Shown piece after piece: positions 53,900 to 64,000 of a stretch of 64,000 nucleotides of DNA. How positions within the stretch are numbered: the first letter of the stretch is position 1; the number at the start of each line of letters is the position of its first letter. Origin of the DNA: Marisa cornuarietis. Its lineage: Eukaryota; Mollusca; Gastropoda; Architaenioglossa; Ampullariidae. The DNA lies in NCBI GenBank assembly GCA_004794655.1, contig SMMW01000522.1, forward strand, positions 3,348,001 to 3,412,000, in the 5' to 3' direction. Under the pieces are notes generated by a model that saw only the letters and a list, made by a program, of their open reading frames with translations, was not told where the DNA came from and did no database searches. Both the position numbers and the translations under genes were made by a program.

Positions 53900-55120
53900 G
53901 CTGAGGAGGTGTCTCGCTCGCGTGTTATAGGCTGGCGGGTGGCTCGACAGAGTTGTCGGCACCCCCATCCCTCAGAGTTTCGTTTGGCTGAAGGCGCAGT
54001 CTGTGGTCCAGTCCTCAGAAGAGCGCCTCGTCATAGCCGGTTTTTGATCTTAGCGTCAGTCTTTTGAGTCTGACCGTCAGGCTCTCTCTTTTACACATAG
54101 CACTGATAAGATGCCCAGGGAAATGATGCGTATACTGGTTCTGCTGAATGCAGCAACGGATCTTTTCCCTTTGGGGCGGCTCAGGATGTGACTTTTACAA
54201 TCTGTAATACTTTATTCTGTAGAAAAGGCAACCGGTCATCTAGAGGACCTTATCCCCGTCACTTTACTCACCACCATCATCTGCACTGTTGGATGGACTT
54301 GACCTGGCTGCAGATGGGCATCTCTTTGCAAGAGGATCCTACAACGTCCAATCTTGACACCAACGCCAGCAAGACGAGCTGGGGTGTCCAATCACCGCCT
54401 CCCTTTCTTCAATGTCATGGATCTTGTTCTCCAGAAGAAAGTCATCTGAAGCACCTTTCCTCCAGTGGACAGATTCATGACCGCTCCAAGGGGAAAATTT
54501 TCTCCATCTGGCGACGTTTCCGATGGTTAATCCTGGAAATATCATGTTTTTGCAACGTTCCCCTTTTCCACATAGAACCTAGCATGGGTATTGATGTTCT
54601 TAAACTCCAAGACCTGTGAGGCTTGGTCTCTGGTGCCGTTTTAGCAAGATCACGGAAAAGACAGTCTTTCTGTTGGCCCTGGCCACTGCCACAAGGGTCT
54701 CTGAGATTCTTGCTCTTTCAGCTGACCAAGTTTTGTGGGCTTCCGAAATGATGGTTCCTTGTGGTGGATGGCGCATAGGCTTTTCTAACTTTCGATGTCT
54801 TTGTTGTCTCAACAGCCTTGCGGTTAAGTCTTTTCCAGTCTCAGGAAAGCGCGAGCCAGCTCGCTTGCAGGACCCAGCCCGGGTTCTCCGCCTTTACCTG
54901 AGGCGTTCATGGTTAATTCGTGGAAACCAGGATTGATTCCTTCGGCCTAGAGGACGACTGCCATACGAGTAACGTCGTCGTAACGTTGCCTTGTCGGACG
55001 GTATGTTTGCAGTGCGCTGGCGTTTGACTTTGGTATGTTTTTATTGAGACCTTTACGCTCACACGGCTTGTCTGGCACGGCTAGGACCGATCTCGACGGT
55101 GCAACAGGCAGCCTCATGAC
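53900..55120 (+). mobile_element. DIRS-type retroelement relic (RNase H and tyrosine recombinase)
   Basis: 54100-54180 gives ILVLLNAATDLFPLGRLR, the RT-RNase H connection seen in DIRS elements. About 54345-54390 gives LDTNASKTSWGVQ, for TDASKTGWG of RNase H. 54616-54936 gives ITEKTVFLLALATATRVSEILALS, the N-terminal box of the tyrosine recombinase with its catalytic Arg, then VLRLYLRRS. Frameshifts and stops break it, and no catalytic Tyr box was identified. It is more GC-rich than its flanks. Confidence 0.75.
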
Positions 55121-55563
55121 TTTCACATGTGGTTCGTTTGTATTTCCCTCCGTCTGATCTTTATTCTCCTATGGTGATGTCATCTGATAAGGTCAAAGAA
55201 GAAGAAAAATGTTTGATGCTTATCAGATTATATGAAGTCAAGGCTCTCCTGACCTCCCCGCTGTTTGGAAAGAGTGTTGACCCAAAAAAAAATAATAATA
55301 AAAAAACTTGTGTATTGTCCCTGCGTTTGTCTTATATCTATTAGAGGGCAGTTGTTCATCTGACTAGTAGAGTGCTCAGCAAGCCAGGCACGTGCTAGCT
55401 CACTGTCAGGGAGACAACTTTTCGATGGTTAAAGAGCTAGTGTAACCCTTTATCTCCTATGGTCATGTCATCTGGTAAGTCTTGAAGAAAGAGAATTTAC
55501 TCTCAAAATTATATTTGTTTGCATTGTATGTAATGATTTGCAGTAACAGCAGAATTGACTTAC

Positions 55564-55607
55564 CTTAGCTAGTATAATATGTAACTCCATTTCAGCAAAT
55601 CTTCTTC
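55564..55607 (-). CDS. P450 exon (GRRFAEMELHIILAK)
   Basis: 44 nt between CTTCTACAG and GTAAGT. It completes the Gly after the heme Cys loop and encodes the L-helix start, RRFAEMELHI. Confidence 0.85.
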
Positions 55608-55704
55608 CTGTAGAAGAACCATAAACGTCAGTCAGAATGTCTGAGACATACAAATAAATAAATTTAGGTATCATTTTATATCTGTGTGCAAGCTGTTAGC
55701 ACGC

Positions 55705-55755
<51 letters not shown>

Positions 55756-58700
55756 TTTCGATGTGCTTAAAATCCTTGAAGAAGAAAATGTCGCTATCCT
55801 CTATTTATGTAGATCTTTGCTTCATTTCCATCAAACTGTCTACAGCTATGCCAACTTCTTCATGTAAAAATGGTTTGCTTTTGTCTGGTAGGCTTTGAGG
55901 ACATTGACTTCTACCTTTGAACACCTTTTTTGTTGCAGTCTAATTCCCTCCACTGCTTCTCAGCACATCTTATATCTCCCTTTATTCCATTTCTGATCCC
56001 ATTCCAATATTTCCGACAAAGACAACATATTTGCTTCTAACTTGTACCTTGCAATTCATTAAAAGTTGTCATCTTCAATTCTTTGTAGGAATGGAGAGTA
56101 TTAACTATTGAGTCTGAGCTTCTGCACAAACTCTAGACTTCGTAGGCCGATCTTGGTTTATCCTAGGCCAAATTTACCTACAGGACTTACCACTGCTAGT
56201 AAGTGCCTGAACTGATCTTTGCATTCCAGCCATTCAAATACTAGAATGTATTTTGGTACCACCGATACGATCTTGTCTATGACCGTAACACTTTTCCATT
56301 CTGTCATCTATATTGGTACGAGTCAGAGTGTAGATCAAAACATTGGCAATATCACGAAACCTACATACAGGTGACAAATACTCACTTTCCCAACATTAGT
56401 GCTTTGGAAAATAATACAAACATGAATTTCTTCTATACTAACCAATGCACATTCGTGGGCCATGTCCCCAAATTAGATTTGATAAAGACTGAAGGTTTGA
56501 GTCCATATTTCCTCTCAGCCATCTTTCTGGTTTGAAGGATTCAGGATCAGGAAAAAATGACGCATCTCTGAACATTCCGAACAAATTTGCTTGGACGTGA
56601 GCCTGAAAAACAGGAAAACAAAAGAACTAGAAATGCATAAAGAAAATAATCAAATCGTCACTGAAAGAGTGTGATATAAAGATTGAATGAATAGAAAATA
56701 GCTTGACCTATCCTCCTTTTACATTTATTTTCGTAGTTTTCCACATGACAGTTTAAAGTTTGTGATGATCTAATAAAGATAATACCTCTCCGACAGAGAA
56801 GGGTGAATGCAGTAAGATCACCATTGACAAAAACAAAAATATGATCAAAGCCATAAGCAGCAGAGACAAAAAGCAAATGGAAGAGGTCAACAGTTTTAGG
56901 AACCCAAGAACCACCCTGTCCAATATGACAGGTGCATCACAGAAAGGGTTGCAACAGTAATGGCAAGATGAATAGGCTAATTGGCTATTTTGATAGGAAA
57001 GTGCACCAGTCTACATTATGCGAGAAAGAGAAGGCAAAAGTATGCTGAAGTAGCCTAGTGTTATGTCCTAACTTGTATGAGGGACATGGGAAAAAGCTAC
57101 TTGATCTTGCGTACCCACATAATGACGGTAGGAGGATGCCCTCCCCGTCACTTTTGTAGAGTGGGGCAAGCGCTAGTCACTGCTCGGCCAAGGTGTTCGC
57201 TCTGGCCAATTAGAGAGTTTGATATCCACGACACGTAGGGAGACGTGTGCGGCAACGAGAACGGCGAGCCTCTAAGCCTACCCGTTGTGAAAAAGCGATT
57301 GGTTGGATTTTGTGGATTTGATGATGTAGGGCGCAAATTCCCGTGACGCTACAGGTTGCCGCTCCCGCACGCTTCGTGCGAGCGCTGAATCTCAAACTCT
57401 CTATTGTTTAAGAGGATGCTTGTGGTGTGACAGTCGTTACAGGATACTCCTTACTTTAGTGCAGCTTGTTGGTATTCACATATATATATATATATCAATA
57501 AGTGATAAGATCAAAATAGGTAAGTGATTCCCCAACTCTATAAGTAATATCATTTGAAGTTAGGAAAGCTTGACCAACAGTAAAGCAAATAAAAAAGTAT
57601 ACCAACAAGAAAGCTGAACAAAATTAGCAAATTAAAGTTATTGTGTGATCCTTTATTACCTGTCTTAATTACTTGATTTTTTTGTGTAAGATGTTTATTG
57701 TTTGCTTGAGATTTTTTTTAATGCTCTTATTGCCTTTATTTTACGCCTTTATTTATTTGTACCGGTTTTACTTCAGTTCAACGGTCGGTGCCCTCTCATG
57801 TAGTATTGGAAGCTATCAATAGAAAAAACTTTCACAATGCAGTCATTGAAAAAGGTGGAGACCATTCAAAGCATCCTTAGTGAAGTGTCTATAATACAAC
57901 TTACGTGAAAACCCAACTGAAACAATGCAAGCCTTATAATAAGGAATATAAGTCTGTTCATCAAGAAATCAGGCAATAATATATTACAATCGTTTAAATG
58001 AGAAAGACACTGTTTTTCAAGACACTTTTAGCGGAACTGCTTTAAGAGAAAAATATTTGTAAATCTTGTCAAGACGACGAAGACGAAAATTCGGTAATTT
58101 GCTAACTTACATCCATAGACATTTTAAGAGCATAAACTTATAAACTGCAAATCGAGTCAAAAATGTAACGTTGATTGGGAAAACTGTAAATAAAGGTGTC
58201 TGCAAGTGTTCAGTTTGGTACCTGTCGCCCAGTGCAAGAAGACTGAAAACGTGAGTGTGACGAATTAATTACCACGGATAAGAGGATCTGGGCTAACCAG
58301 CCCGAGGGGGATGGGACTCTCTGCTGGCTCGCTGTACCCACTGTAAGCCCCTCACACCAAATCACCCGTGGTTCGCACCTTCCACACGCTTACGTATTAC
58401 AACTACGTTTTCCCACGTGTGCACACACAACCAACAGACAAGGTTGGAAACCATATAAAATTATAATTACACACAAAGTAAAATCAGATTGAGCACACTA
58501 AAAGATCATAGGATAATATAGTGACATTCCATATAGGTACAAAGATCTGTTGAGAGTTGTTACTCCCGCTCATACACAAACAACATCAGATGTTTACACT
58601 TAAAATACATACGACACGGACCCGTAGTCCGTTCTCTGACCACCAGTCCTTGAAACCACTTCTTGAACTGCTTCAGCCCTTCACACTGGGATGGTCCACT

Positions 58701-61700
58701 GAACACACGCTGTATTCTTGACGACTTGTGTCGCCCTCTTCCGCCGTGGCTCTGGCTGCCTCTTTGGCCTGATTCCCCGGGAACCCTGTCCCCAGACCTC
58801 TGGAACGTACGACAGGTGTAGTTCCGTCTCTTGAGACCCGTCGCCTTCACTCACGCGGCTGCATACGCTCTTCACTCAGAGCGGGCGTTCTTCCTCTCCC
58901 TGTCAGGCTGTCTTCGTGACCTTATTATCACACCACTAGACCCGAGTGGTACTAGCTGGTGGAAATACAGGCCACTGTAGATAGAGATGGACCAACGCCG
59001 ATCTCTTGTACCCGGCACCCACCTGGCGGTACACACATCTACCTCCTTCGAGGGTTGGAGCGAAAAAGCCTCTTTCCTTGTCTCTTCTCAGCGTCCACGT
59101 GGTCAGGTGTGTCAGAGGCTTCCCATTGGCTCTTGCACTCTCGCATTTCCTCGCGACACACGCGCTTCTTTACTAGCCAATCGTGCATCGGTCTACCGGT
59201 TACCCACGTGGTCTGCCATACCTCTCGCTGGTCACTACATAACCTATCATAACCCTTGCCTAATAACCACTTTACCGCGCCCCATCGTCTGCCTTCTTCG
59301 CTCGTCACAGACGGCCCGTCTACTGCAAGGAAAACAACGGCCATTGTCCGGGCTAGGTGCGCTGGGCTCTCAATTAGCGGTCTACCCCCTAGGCGATACT
59401 AGGGTCCGTTCTTGCCTAACCGGCCAGTTCCCAGGCCCTACTGATACTAGCGGTCGACCAACGGTTGTAAAAACACACTTAACTTTATTGTTCCCTCACC
59501 GCTTAGTATTGCTGAAGGTCCTACTTTTACTTAAATTTAGAACTCGACCATTTTGCTCTGGCCTTGAACCAGCCGGTTCGTGACAGTGAGATTTTAAAGC
59601 CATTAGCAAAGCAGTGTTGTAGATTACCACGAGACCTAACGAATGCTGGGTTAGATGAGATTCAAACAACAATTGGTACTAAATTGGATATTTTCTGCAG
59701 GACTGTGCCAGGGCTACAAGATAAGTGAAAGGCGAGGAAAAGACAACCAAAAAGCTGAAGCCTGTTAGGAAAGCTGTAGCGGAAAGAGGACCACACGAAA
59801 TTCAAATACAAAGCAGTTTACAATTATATAGGAGGGGCATTACTGATAATAAGTTATAGATTTCTCCAAACCTTTTCAAACAAATGTAATGTTTAACAGC
59901 AATACACTTTCAATTAAACAATGATTTTTGGACTAAGTAACAATTATACTCGTGTAGATTTGTCGTAGACATCAGCAAGAAAAAGTATATCAAATGAGCA
60001 ACTAAACACTCTTTATCTAACCCATACAAAACTTACTCCTGCGGGAATGTTGTAGCCACCTACTTCAAGGTCTCTTGTTAATATACGACTAGTTGCATAT
60101 GTAATAGGATATAACCTGTAAGGAAAATAAGTGCATTACTAGTTCATAAAAGTATCGACAGAACAATTGATATATTACCATCATTAAATACTGCCTGCTA
60201 GATCACGTTTATCAAAACTCTTTAACTTTTCTTGACATTATTATTATTAATAGTGTTATTGTTTTTTGCTTATATCAGTGTTTCACAAACCATTTAATGA
60301 CGTTCGTGAATCTCCAAAAAAACTGGTGGAAGTCAGAAGTTCAAATAATATTTTACATTTTAAAACAGAAAATGGGGTCTGTAATATTTGGAAAAAGCTA
60401 ATGAAGGTTTCTACCTGTCTCTAAAACTATCAGTTACAATATTATATTGCTTAAGACGTACTTAATTGTTAAGCAAAATGAGCACACTGCTCCTAAACAC
60501 ACCTGAATGTTTCTTTGAGTACAGCTCTAATTAAAGGCATCCGTGTAAGAGACTCTTGCGAAAGGTTTTCTTCCATCTGAAAAAGACCGTCGACTTCTTG
60601 GAAGAGACGCTCTTGCACGTCCATGTTGTTGGCCAAGCAATACAGGCACCATAGCAAAGCATTTGATGTCTGCAAAATATACATCCATTCAAAATGAATT
60701 ATAAAAACTGAACTATAACATTGACAAACTGATATATTTATACCGGCAAATGATTAAAGCCTATCATCAAGGAAGTGTCAGTTGTATATCGATCATATGC
60801 ATAAGCTTAAACTTGAGTATGTAAGAAACATCTAACACAAATAAGATTCGAGGACAAAAAAATTCCTGAGACGCAGGTAACATACCACAAGAGGAATGAC
60901 GGCTATCTGGCCTCATGGCATCACATCAGCAGTAGGAGTTCTTTAATTTAGAGACAGCTATAGACTATATCATATCTATGTATAAGGTTCTTCATTCAAA
61001 TCAATGCAGACCACAGAGGTCGGTGTTTTGTATAAGTACTGGGATTAATGTAATATTTTCTGACTCAGACGTTTAGGATATATGTCATTTGTTGTGCCTT
61101 TAAAGAAGGAGTTACTTGTAGCCATTTACATCTTCAGCCAGTCTTGGGGGAGTCACACAACTGCATGACAGCCCACTGCATGATGACATCACGCACAAAT
61201 AAATTTAAGATCTTTTCTGGAAGCAGAATCATAAAGCTCTGTAATAGGCATCATGGATAGGTGCAATATTCAACAGGATAATTAAGTAAATGTCCATGCC
61301 GACTTCAGTAATAGTGTGTGTTGGAATAGCAGGTCGGCATGGACAACCTAGTGGTAGTATAATACTAGCGCCATGTGATTGGAATAAGAACTATGCTATA
61401 AAGCATTCTGATTCGCTGGTACTTGGGAAGAGGCAGCTTGGGAAAGGTAAATAGCGGCTTTCCAAGGAAACGCCGGCATAAAAGTCTTCTCTGCTTTCTG
61501 ACGGCAGCGAGAAACAGCCCTCTACACTGTTTAGTTTAAGTTTACCGGAGTGTAAAAGGGCTAACCAGAGCATCAACCAGACGTCAAATTCAGCAACCAC
61601 TTCTGAAAAAGCAGCTGCTTTAATTAAGTTTTTCTGTTTGCCTCCACGTCACAAGAAAATTGCATGTTCTTAAAACATCACTAGTTTGCCGACTTCCTAG

Positions 61701-63171
61701 TAGTACAACAGCACCATAATAATAATAATAATAGTGAAGATTTGTATAGCGCATCAGATAAAACTTGATGTGTGAATGATAATTAATTCGAGTGATCACT
61801 GGAATCATAAAGCCAAGGCACTCGTGCAGGAAGTGGGTCGGAAAGAGTAGGATTTCTTTGGAGAATTTATGATGCCACCTTCCACGATTTTTTCGAAGTG
61901 AACAAAGCTATATTGACAGATCAACAGGTGAGTAGCACTGAAGCTGTTTTATCTTCTAAAAAGTAGTAAATAATGTTTACAGTCCAATGACGAGGATAAG
62001 CTATGCAATAAAAACGACGATCAGTAGGCCGTGTTTGCTGATGACAAAATTAGCACAGTTCTGAGCCCCTAGTCAGTTTGAAGAAAGTGAATTGTGTCTC
62101 TATCCTGTTCTATTGTAACAACTGATGACATCTTACAGAAGGCTCATTTTGACAATCTCAGAATAACTATCGATAATTATTTGATCTAATGAATTTTTCT
62201 AGCCCGTAGAGGTTCGCTGCATCGATACTCTACAAAAAATATGTATACTGTTACCGTTTCAACTGCGGCCATGAGCAGATCAACAGCAGTTCCAGTAACC
62301 TCTGTCGCTGAAAGTTTTTCGTTAAAAAAGAGCTGGCTCAGGAAGCTTGAAGGATTGTCTTGATCGCCAGGAATCAGCGATGATATTCTCTGAAATGAAC
62401 CACATGTTAATTGTGATCTTCCAAGTAACTGACTGATTTACTTTTGTTGAATCCCAGACACTTAATCCCCTAGACTTTTAATCCCCAGACACTTAATCCT
62501 CAAAATGAAATTTCAACTAAAAAAATTATGAAGTGAATGAAAAATGTAATTCAAATTCAAATAATTATTTTCATGTAAACATCAAAATAAGTTTGACAAT
62601 TAAAATAATACTTAACTTCAACATCTATAACATTAGTCAAAGTTCATGTGAGCTATTAAAGTCAATATTCTTCAACAATATGATATGAAAAGTGTTGATA
62701 ATCAATATGACAGGTAAGCTAATGATCGGAGGTACCCTAATTGGGGCGATTGTTACGTCTCATTAGAGTTACCACGCGACACATTTATCTTACTGTTATA
62801 ATATTTCAAGTTTACAAAATAGTAGTTTTGAGTGTTGTGTCGCGATTTGGGGGCATTTTTGAGGATTAAGTGTCTGGGGATTAAGCGGCTAGGGATTAAA
62901 TGTCTAGGGGATTAAGTGTCGGGGATTAAATGTCTGGAGATTAAGTGTCCGGTCACCACTTTTGTTAGAGATAATCTTTTGTTTAAGAACATCACTGCAG
63001 CCTGCTTCCACATATGTACCACTTGTGCCATTGTCTATGTGCCACTGTGTGATCTAATGCATCATATATATGGGAAAAACCATAGCAGAGCAGAAATAAA
63101 CTATAAACAAGGACATAACTATTACCACAAAAACATTTGAACAGAGAACAACTCTGCCTGCCAATTTATAT

Positions 63172-63204
<33 letters not shown>

Positions 63205-64000
63205 TTCTGTGCTATTCTGGAGAGCTTCTATGATTTGAGCCCTTGTCTGAAAATTGACTCCCAGATATTTTTGAATTTGCAGAATGACTCCAGCTTTGCG
63301 CCTTCATTTGGTGTCCTGCTCATGACTTTAGTGTTGCTTGTCATCAGCTGTCTTTTCTACATTTATCTTAATGCTGCAGAATGTTGATGCCTTTTCAATC
63401 AAAGATATAAGAGAGCTCTTGTTCTTTGCCCACCATCTCACTGACAGTGCAATGGGTCTTGTTTTATGACTTTGAGACAAGTCATCTAGAACTTTTAAAT
63501 TTGTATTTTTTAAGTGTTCTGACAACAATCAGATATTGTACTTTTGCGGCATGAATGATATCATAAGCATCATATATTGGACACACATACACAAGATGAG
63601 ACTCAGCGGCATGAACTAGATAAAATCTGGAATCTGATAAATGGAAACAGTTACTGATCAGCCTCTGTGGCTGATGGACTAGAAAGATCCAACCATTATC
63701 TCTTCCAATACTGTCTACTTGTTCACATGGTTTAACATTAACTATATTATATAACACACACCAATGAAGTCTACCTGATCAAACAATTGCCGCCCAATGC
63801 GCATAACTTCATCAGCGTGTGTCTCAAAGTCAATCCATCTTTTTGTCCGAAAAAATTTGTAAAATGGAAGGTTGTACATGAGAGGTTGCATATGACGAAA
63901 GTAGCTTTGAAGATGAAATATGAAATCCTGTGCTAGACTGCTTGGCTTGTTGTCTAAACAACCAATTCTTTGGTCAAAGAGAAAAGTTCCGAATGCTGGA
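55564..64000 (-). CDS. Mitochondrial-clan cytochrome P450, partial (6 exons)
   Basis: A heme monooxygenase of the mitochondrial P450 clan, expected to take electrons from adrenodoxin. Exons in order: 63775-64000+ (continues off the right edge), 62255-62389, 60503-60669, 60037-60115, 56443-56602 and 55564-55607. All five junctions agree in phase with GT/AG. Motifs: GTFLFDQRIGCL (helix C/D area), I-helix AAVETTSNALLWCLYCLANN, KETFR (ExxR), FKPERW, then heme loop WGHGPRMCIGRRFAEMELHI. The Cys in RMCIG is the heme ligand, and GRRxAExE is characteristic of mitochondrial P450s. The final exon (about 40-50 residues) was not found between 49 and 55.5 kb; the DIRS relic lies there. Resemblance to molluscan CYP10 is an inference. 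Confidence 0.88.
55701..55754 (+). repeat. (CG)n(TG)n alternating purine-pyrimidine tract
   Basis: 54 bases of strict alternation: ACGCGC...GCGTGTGT. It is a candidate Z-DNA-forming tract. Confidence 0.9.
56095..56400 (-). mobile_element. RTE-type LINE endonuclease relic, minus strand
   Basis: It shares GGTAAATTTGG(T/C)CTAGGA and the AACATTGGCAATATCA region with 8275-8720. It is more decayed and lies in a P450 intron. Confidence 0.55.
56443..56602 (-). CDS. P450 exon (PERW and heme-binding loop)
   Basis: TTTTTCAG precedes it. It encodes AHVQANLFGMFRDASFFPDPESFKPERW (given in part) and WGHGPRMCIG with the heme-ligand Cys. It ends in phase 1. Confidence 0.92.
56603..57205. other. P450 intron, nothing recognised
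   Basis: The minus frame at 56658-56876 has no motif. There is no supported feature before the MITE. Confidence 0.35.
57213..57401. mobile_element. TA-flanked MITE, 189 bp
   Basis: The ends are GAGAGTTTGATATCC and the inverted GAATCTCAAACTCTC (12 of the first 13 bases pair), flanked by TA at 57211-57212 and 57402-57403. The interior is GC-richer and non-coding. It is consistent with a non-autonomous Tc1/mariner-type element. Confidence 0.65.
57404..58250. other. P450 intron, nothing recognised
   Basis: AT-rich, with a short (TA)n at about 57480-57495. Confidence 0.4.
58256..59585 (+). mobile_element. Solo LTR, 1330 bp, 5-bp duplication GTGAG
   Basis: It begins TGTGACGAATTAATTACC and ends GGTTCGTGACA (TG...CA; inverted TGT(G/C)ACGAA). 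GTGAG flanks it at 58251-58255 and 59586-59590. It is GC-rich relative to the intron and lacks retroviral genes. The orientation is uncertain. The 198-codon frame at 58987-59583 has no domain I recognise and is probably fortuitous. It differs from the solo LTR at 47789. Confidence 0.75.
60037..60115 (-). CDS. P450 exon after the ExxR helix
   Basis: 79 nt, completing Arg then LYPITYATSRILTRD and GGYNIPAG. It covers the K' helix to beta-1 region, with the LYP element after ExxR. Phase 2 in, phase 0 out. Confidence 0.88.
60503..60669 (-). CDS. P450 exon (I-helix end to KETFR)
   Basis: 167 nt. It encodes TSNALLWCLYCLANN, RLFQEV, and RMPLIRAVLKETFR containing the ExxR pair. It lies between TTTTGCAG and AG|GTGTGT. 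Confidence 0.92.
61292..61344. repeat. 12-bp perfect inverted repeat (hairpin)
   Basis: GTCCATGCCGAC at 61292-61303 pairs with GTCGGCATGGAC at 61333-61344 across a 29-base loop. Its role is unknown. Confidence 0.7.
61717..61752 (-). repeat. (TAA)n plus L2-type LINE tail
   Basis: A TAA repeat then GTGAAGATTTGTATAGCGCA, similar to 15448-15480; the short end of an inverted L2-like LINE or SINE tail. Confidence 0.55.
62255..62389 (-). CDS. P450 exon (G/H region to I-helix start)
   Basis: 45 codons ending LLMAAVET, which joins TTSNALLW to form the I-helix oxygen-binding segment. GTTCATTTCAG precedes it and ACG|GTAACA follows. Confidence 0.9.
62449..62507 (-). repeat. Foldback 2 left arm
   Basis: About three and a half units of the inverted form CAGACACTTAATCCCC, ending inward at CCTCAAAATG. 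Confidence 0.85.
62855..62957 (+). repeat. Foldback 2 right arm, six units
   Basis: Six tandem ATTAAGTGTCTG-like units, variants including ATTAAGCGGCTA, ATTAAATGTCTA and ATTAAGTGTCCG, ending GGTCACC at the target duplication. Confidence 0.87.
63165..63205 (+). repeat. (TA)n microsatellite
   Basis: A mostly uninterrupted AT/TA run in a P450 intron. Confidence 0.9.
63775..64000 (-). CDS. P450 exon at right edge (partial)
   Basis: It encodes AFGTFLFDQRIGCLDN, then LQSYFRHMQPLMYNLPFYKFF and a MRIGRQLFDQ helix, matching the mid-N-terminal part of mitochondrial P450s. The exon's 5' end is beyond the window. The donor is CAG|GTAGAC, phase 0. Confidence 0.9.

Larger units (their letters stand above)
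60670..62254. other. P450 intron, no gene seen
   Basis: It contains a 12-bp perfect inverted repeat and a (TAA)n LINE tail, annotated separately. The minus frame at 61391-61600 has no recognised motif. Confidence 0.4.
62449..62957. mobile_element. Foldback transposon 2, 509 bp, 9-bp target duplication
   Basis: The left arm (62449-62507) and right arm (62855-62957) are inverted copies made of 15-16-bp units, core GGGGATTAAGTGTCTG. The right end reads GGTGACCGGACAC inward; the left end is shorter (GAATCCCAGACAC). The perfect direct repeat ACTTTTGTT flanks it at 62440-62448 and 62958-62966. The AT-rich centre of about 350 bp is non-coding. It has the same architecture and duplication length as foldback 1 but a different repeat unit. 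It sits in a P450 intron. Confidence 0.85.

Noticed and set aside
58987..59583. 198-codon ORF in the 58-59 kb GC-rich block
   Set aside because: It lies wholly in a solo LTR with TG/CA ends and target duplication, and lacks recognisable domains.
58250..59590. CpG-island promoter of the P450
   Set aside because: The GC-rich block has exact LTR-type boundaries and a 5-bp target duplication, and sits mid-gene rather than at a 5' end.

Overview
The window is eukaryotic: intron-split genes with canonical GT/AG junctions, AT-rich introns, and dense, mostly decayed retroelements and DNA transposons. It suggests an invertebrate metazoan, probably a lophotrochozoan such as a mollusc. The evidence for that is a mitochondrial-clan P450, an MDC1 ortholog, a LIN28-type retro-relic and an L2/CR1/RTE/DIRS/Ty3 element mixture. 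The organism call is an inference and was not confirmed by any search.

Three host genes can be supported. (1) The first two coding exons of PIGB (GPI mannosyltransferase 3) lie on the minus strand at 703-1421, with the start codon at 1419-1421; the rest of the gene is off the left edge. (2) An MDC1-like DNA-damage mediator lies on the plus strand at about 9045-38501. I reconstructed eleven coding exons that join in phase to give 843 codons plus stop. It has an N-terminal cluster of TQ-x-aromatic motifs, one very large basic exon, and a C-terminal tandem BRCT. (3) A mitochondrial-clan cytochrome P450 lies on the minus strand at 55564-64000. Six exons carry the I-helix, the KETFR (ExxR) motif, PERW and the heme-cysteine loop; the first exons are off the right edge and the last exon was not found.

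Layout: 0-1.4 kb is PIGB. 2.3-5 kb holds a SINE and an intact pogo-type transposase ORF ending in a PHD finger. 5.4-8.7 kb holds LINE relics. 9-38.5 kb is MDC1, whose introns contain LINE, hAT, foldback, Ty3-gag, LIN28-like and SINE insertions. 39.4-46.3 kb holds a LINE relic followed by a complete young Ty3-type LTR retrotransposon (39978-46264) with apparently identical 459-bp LTRs and a clear -1 frameshift signal between gag and pol. 47.8-49.2 kb is a solo LTR. 51.1-51.8 kb is a LINE RNase H relic. 53.9-55.1 kb is a DIRS-type tyrosine-recombinase retroelement relic. 55.5-64 kb is the P450, whose introns contain an RTE relic, a TA-flanked MITE, a second solo LTR (58256-59585), and a foldback element.

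The most unusual signal is a pair of foldback elements (16398-17089 and 62449-62957). They have unrelated sequences but the same architecture: inverted arms built from about 15-bp tandem units, GGTnnCCGG-like ends on three of the four arms, and perfect 9-bp target-site duplications. They look like two families of one transposon type.
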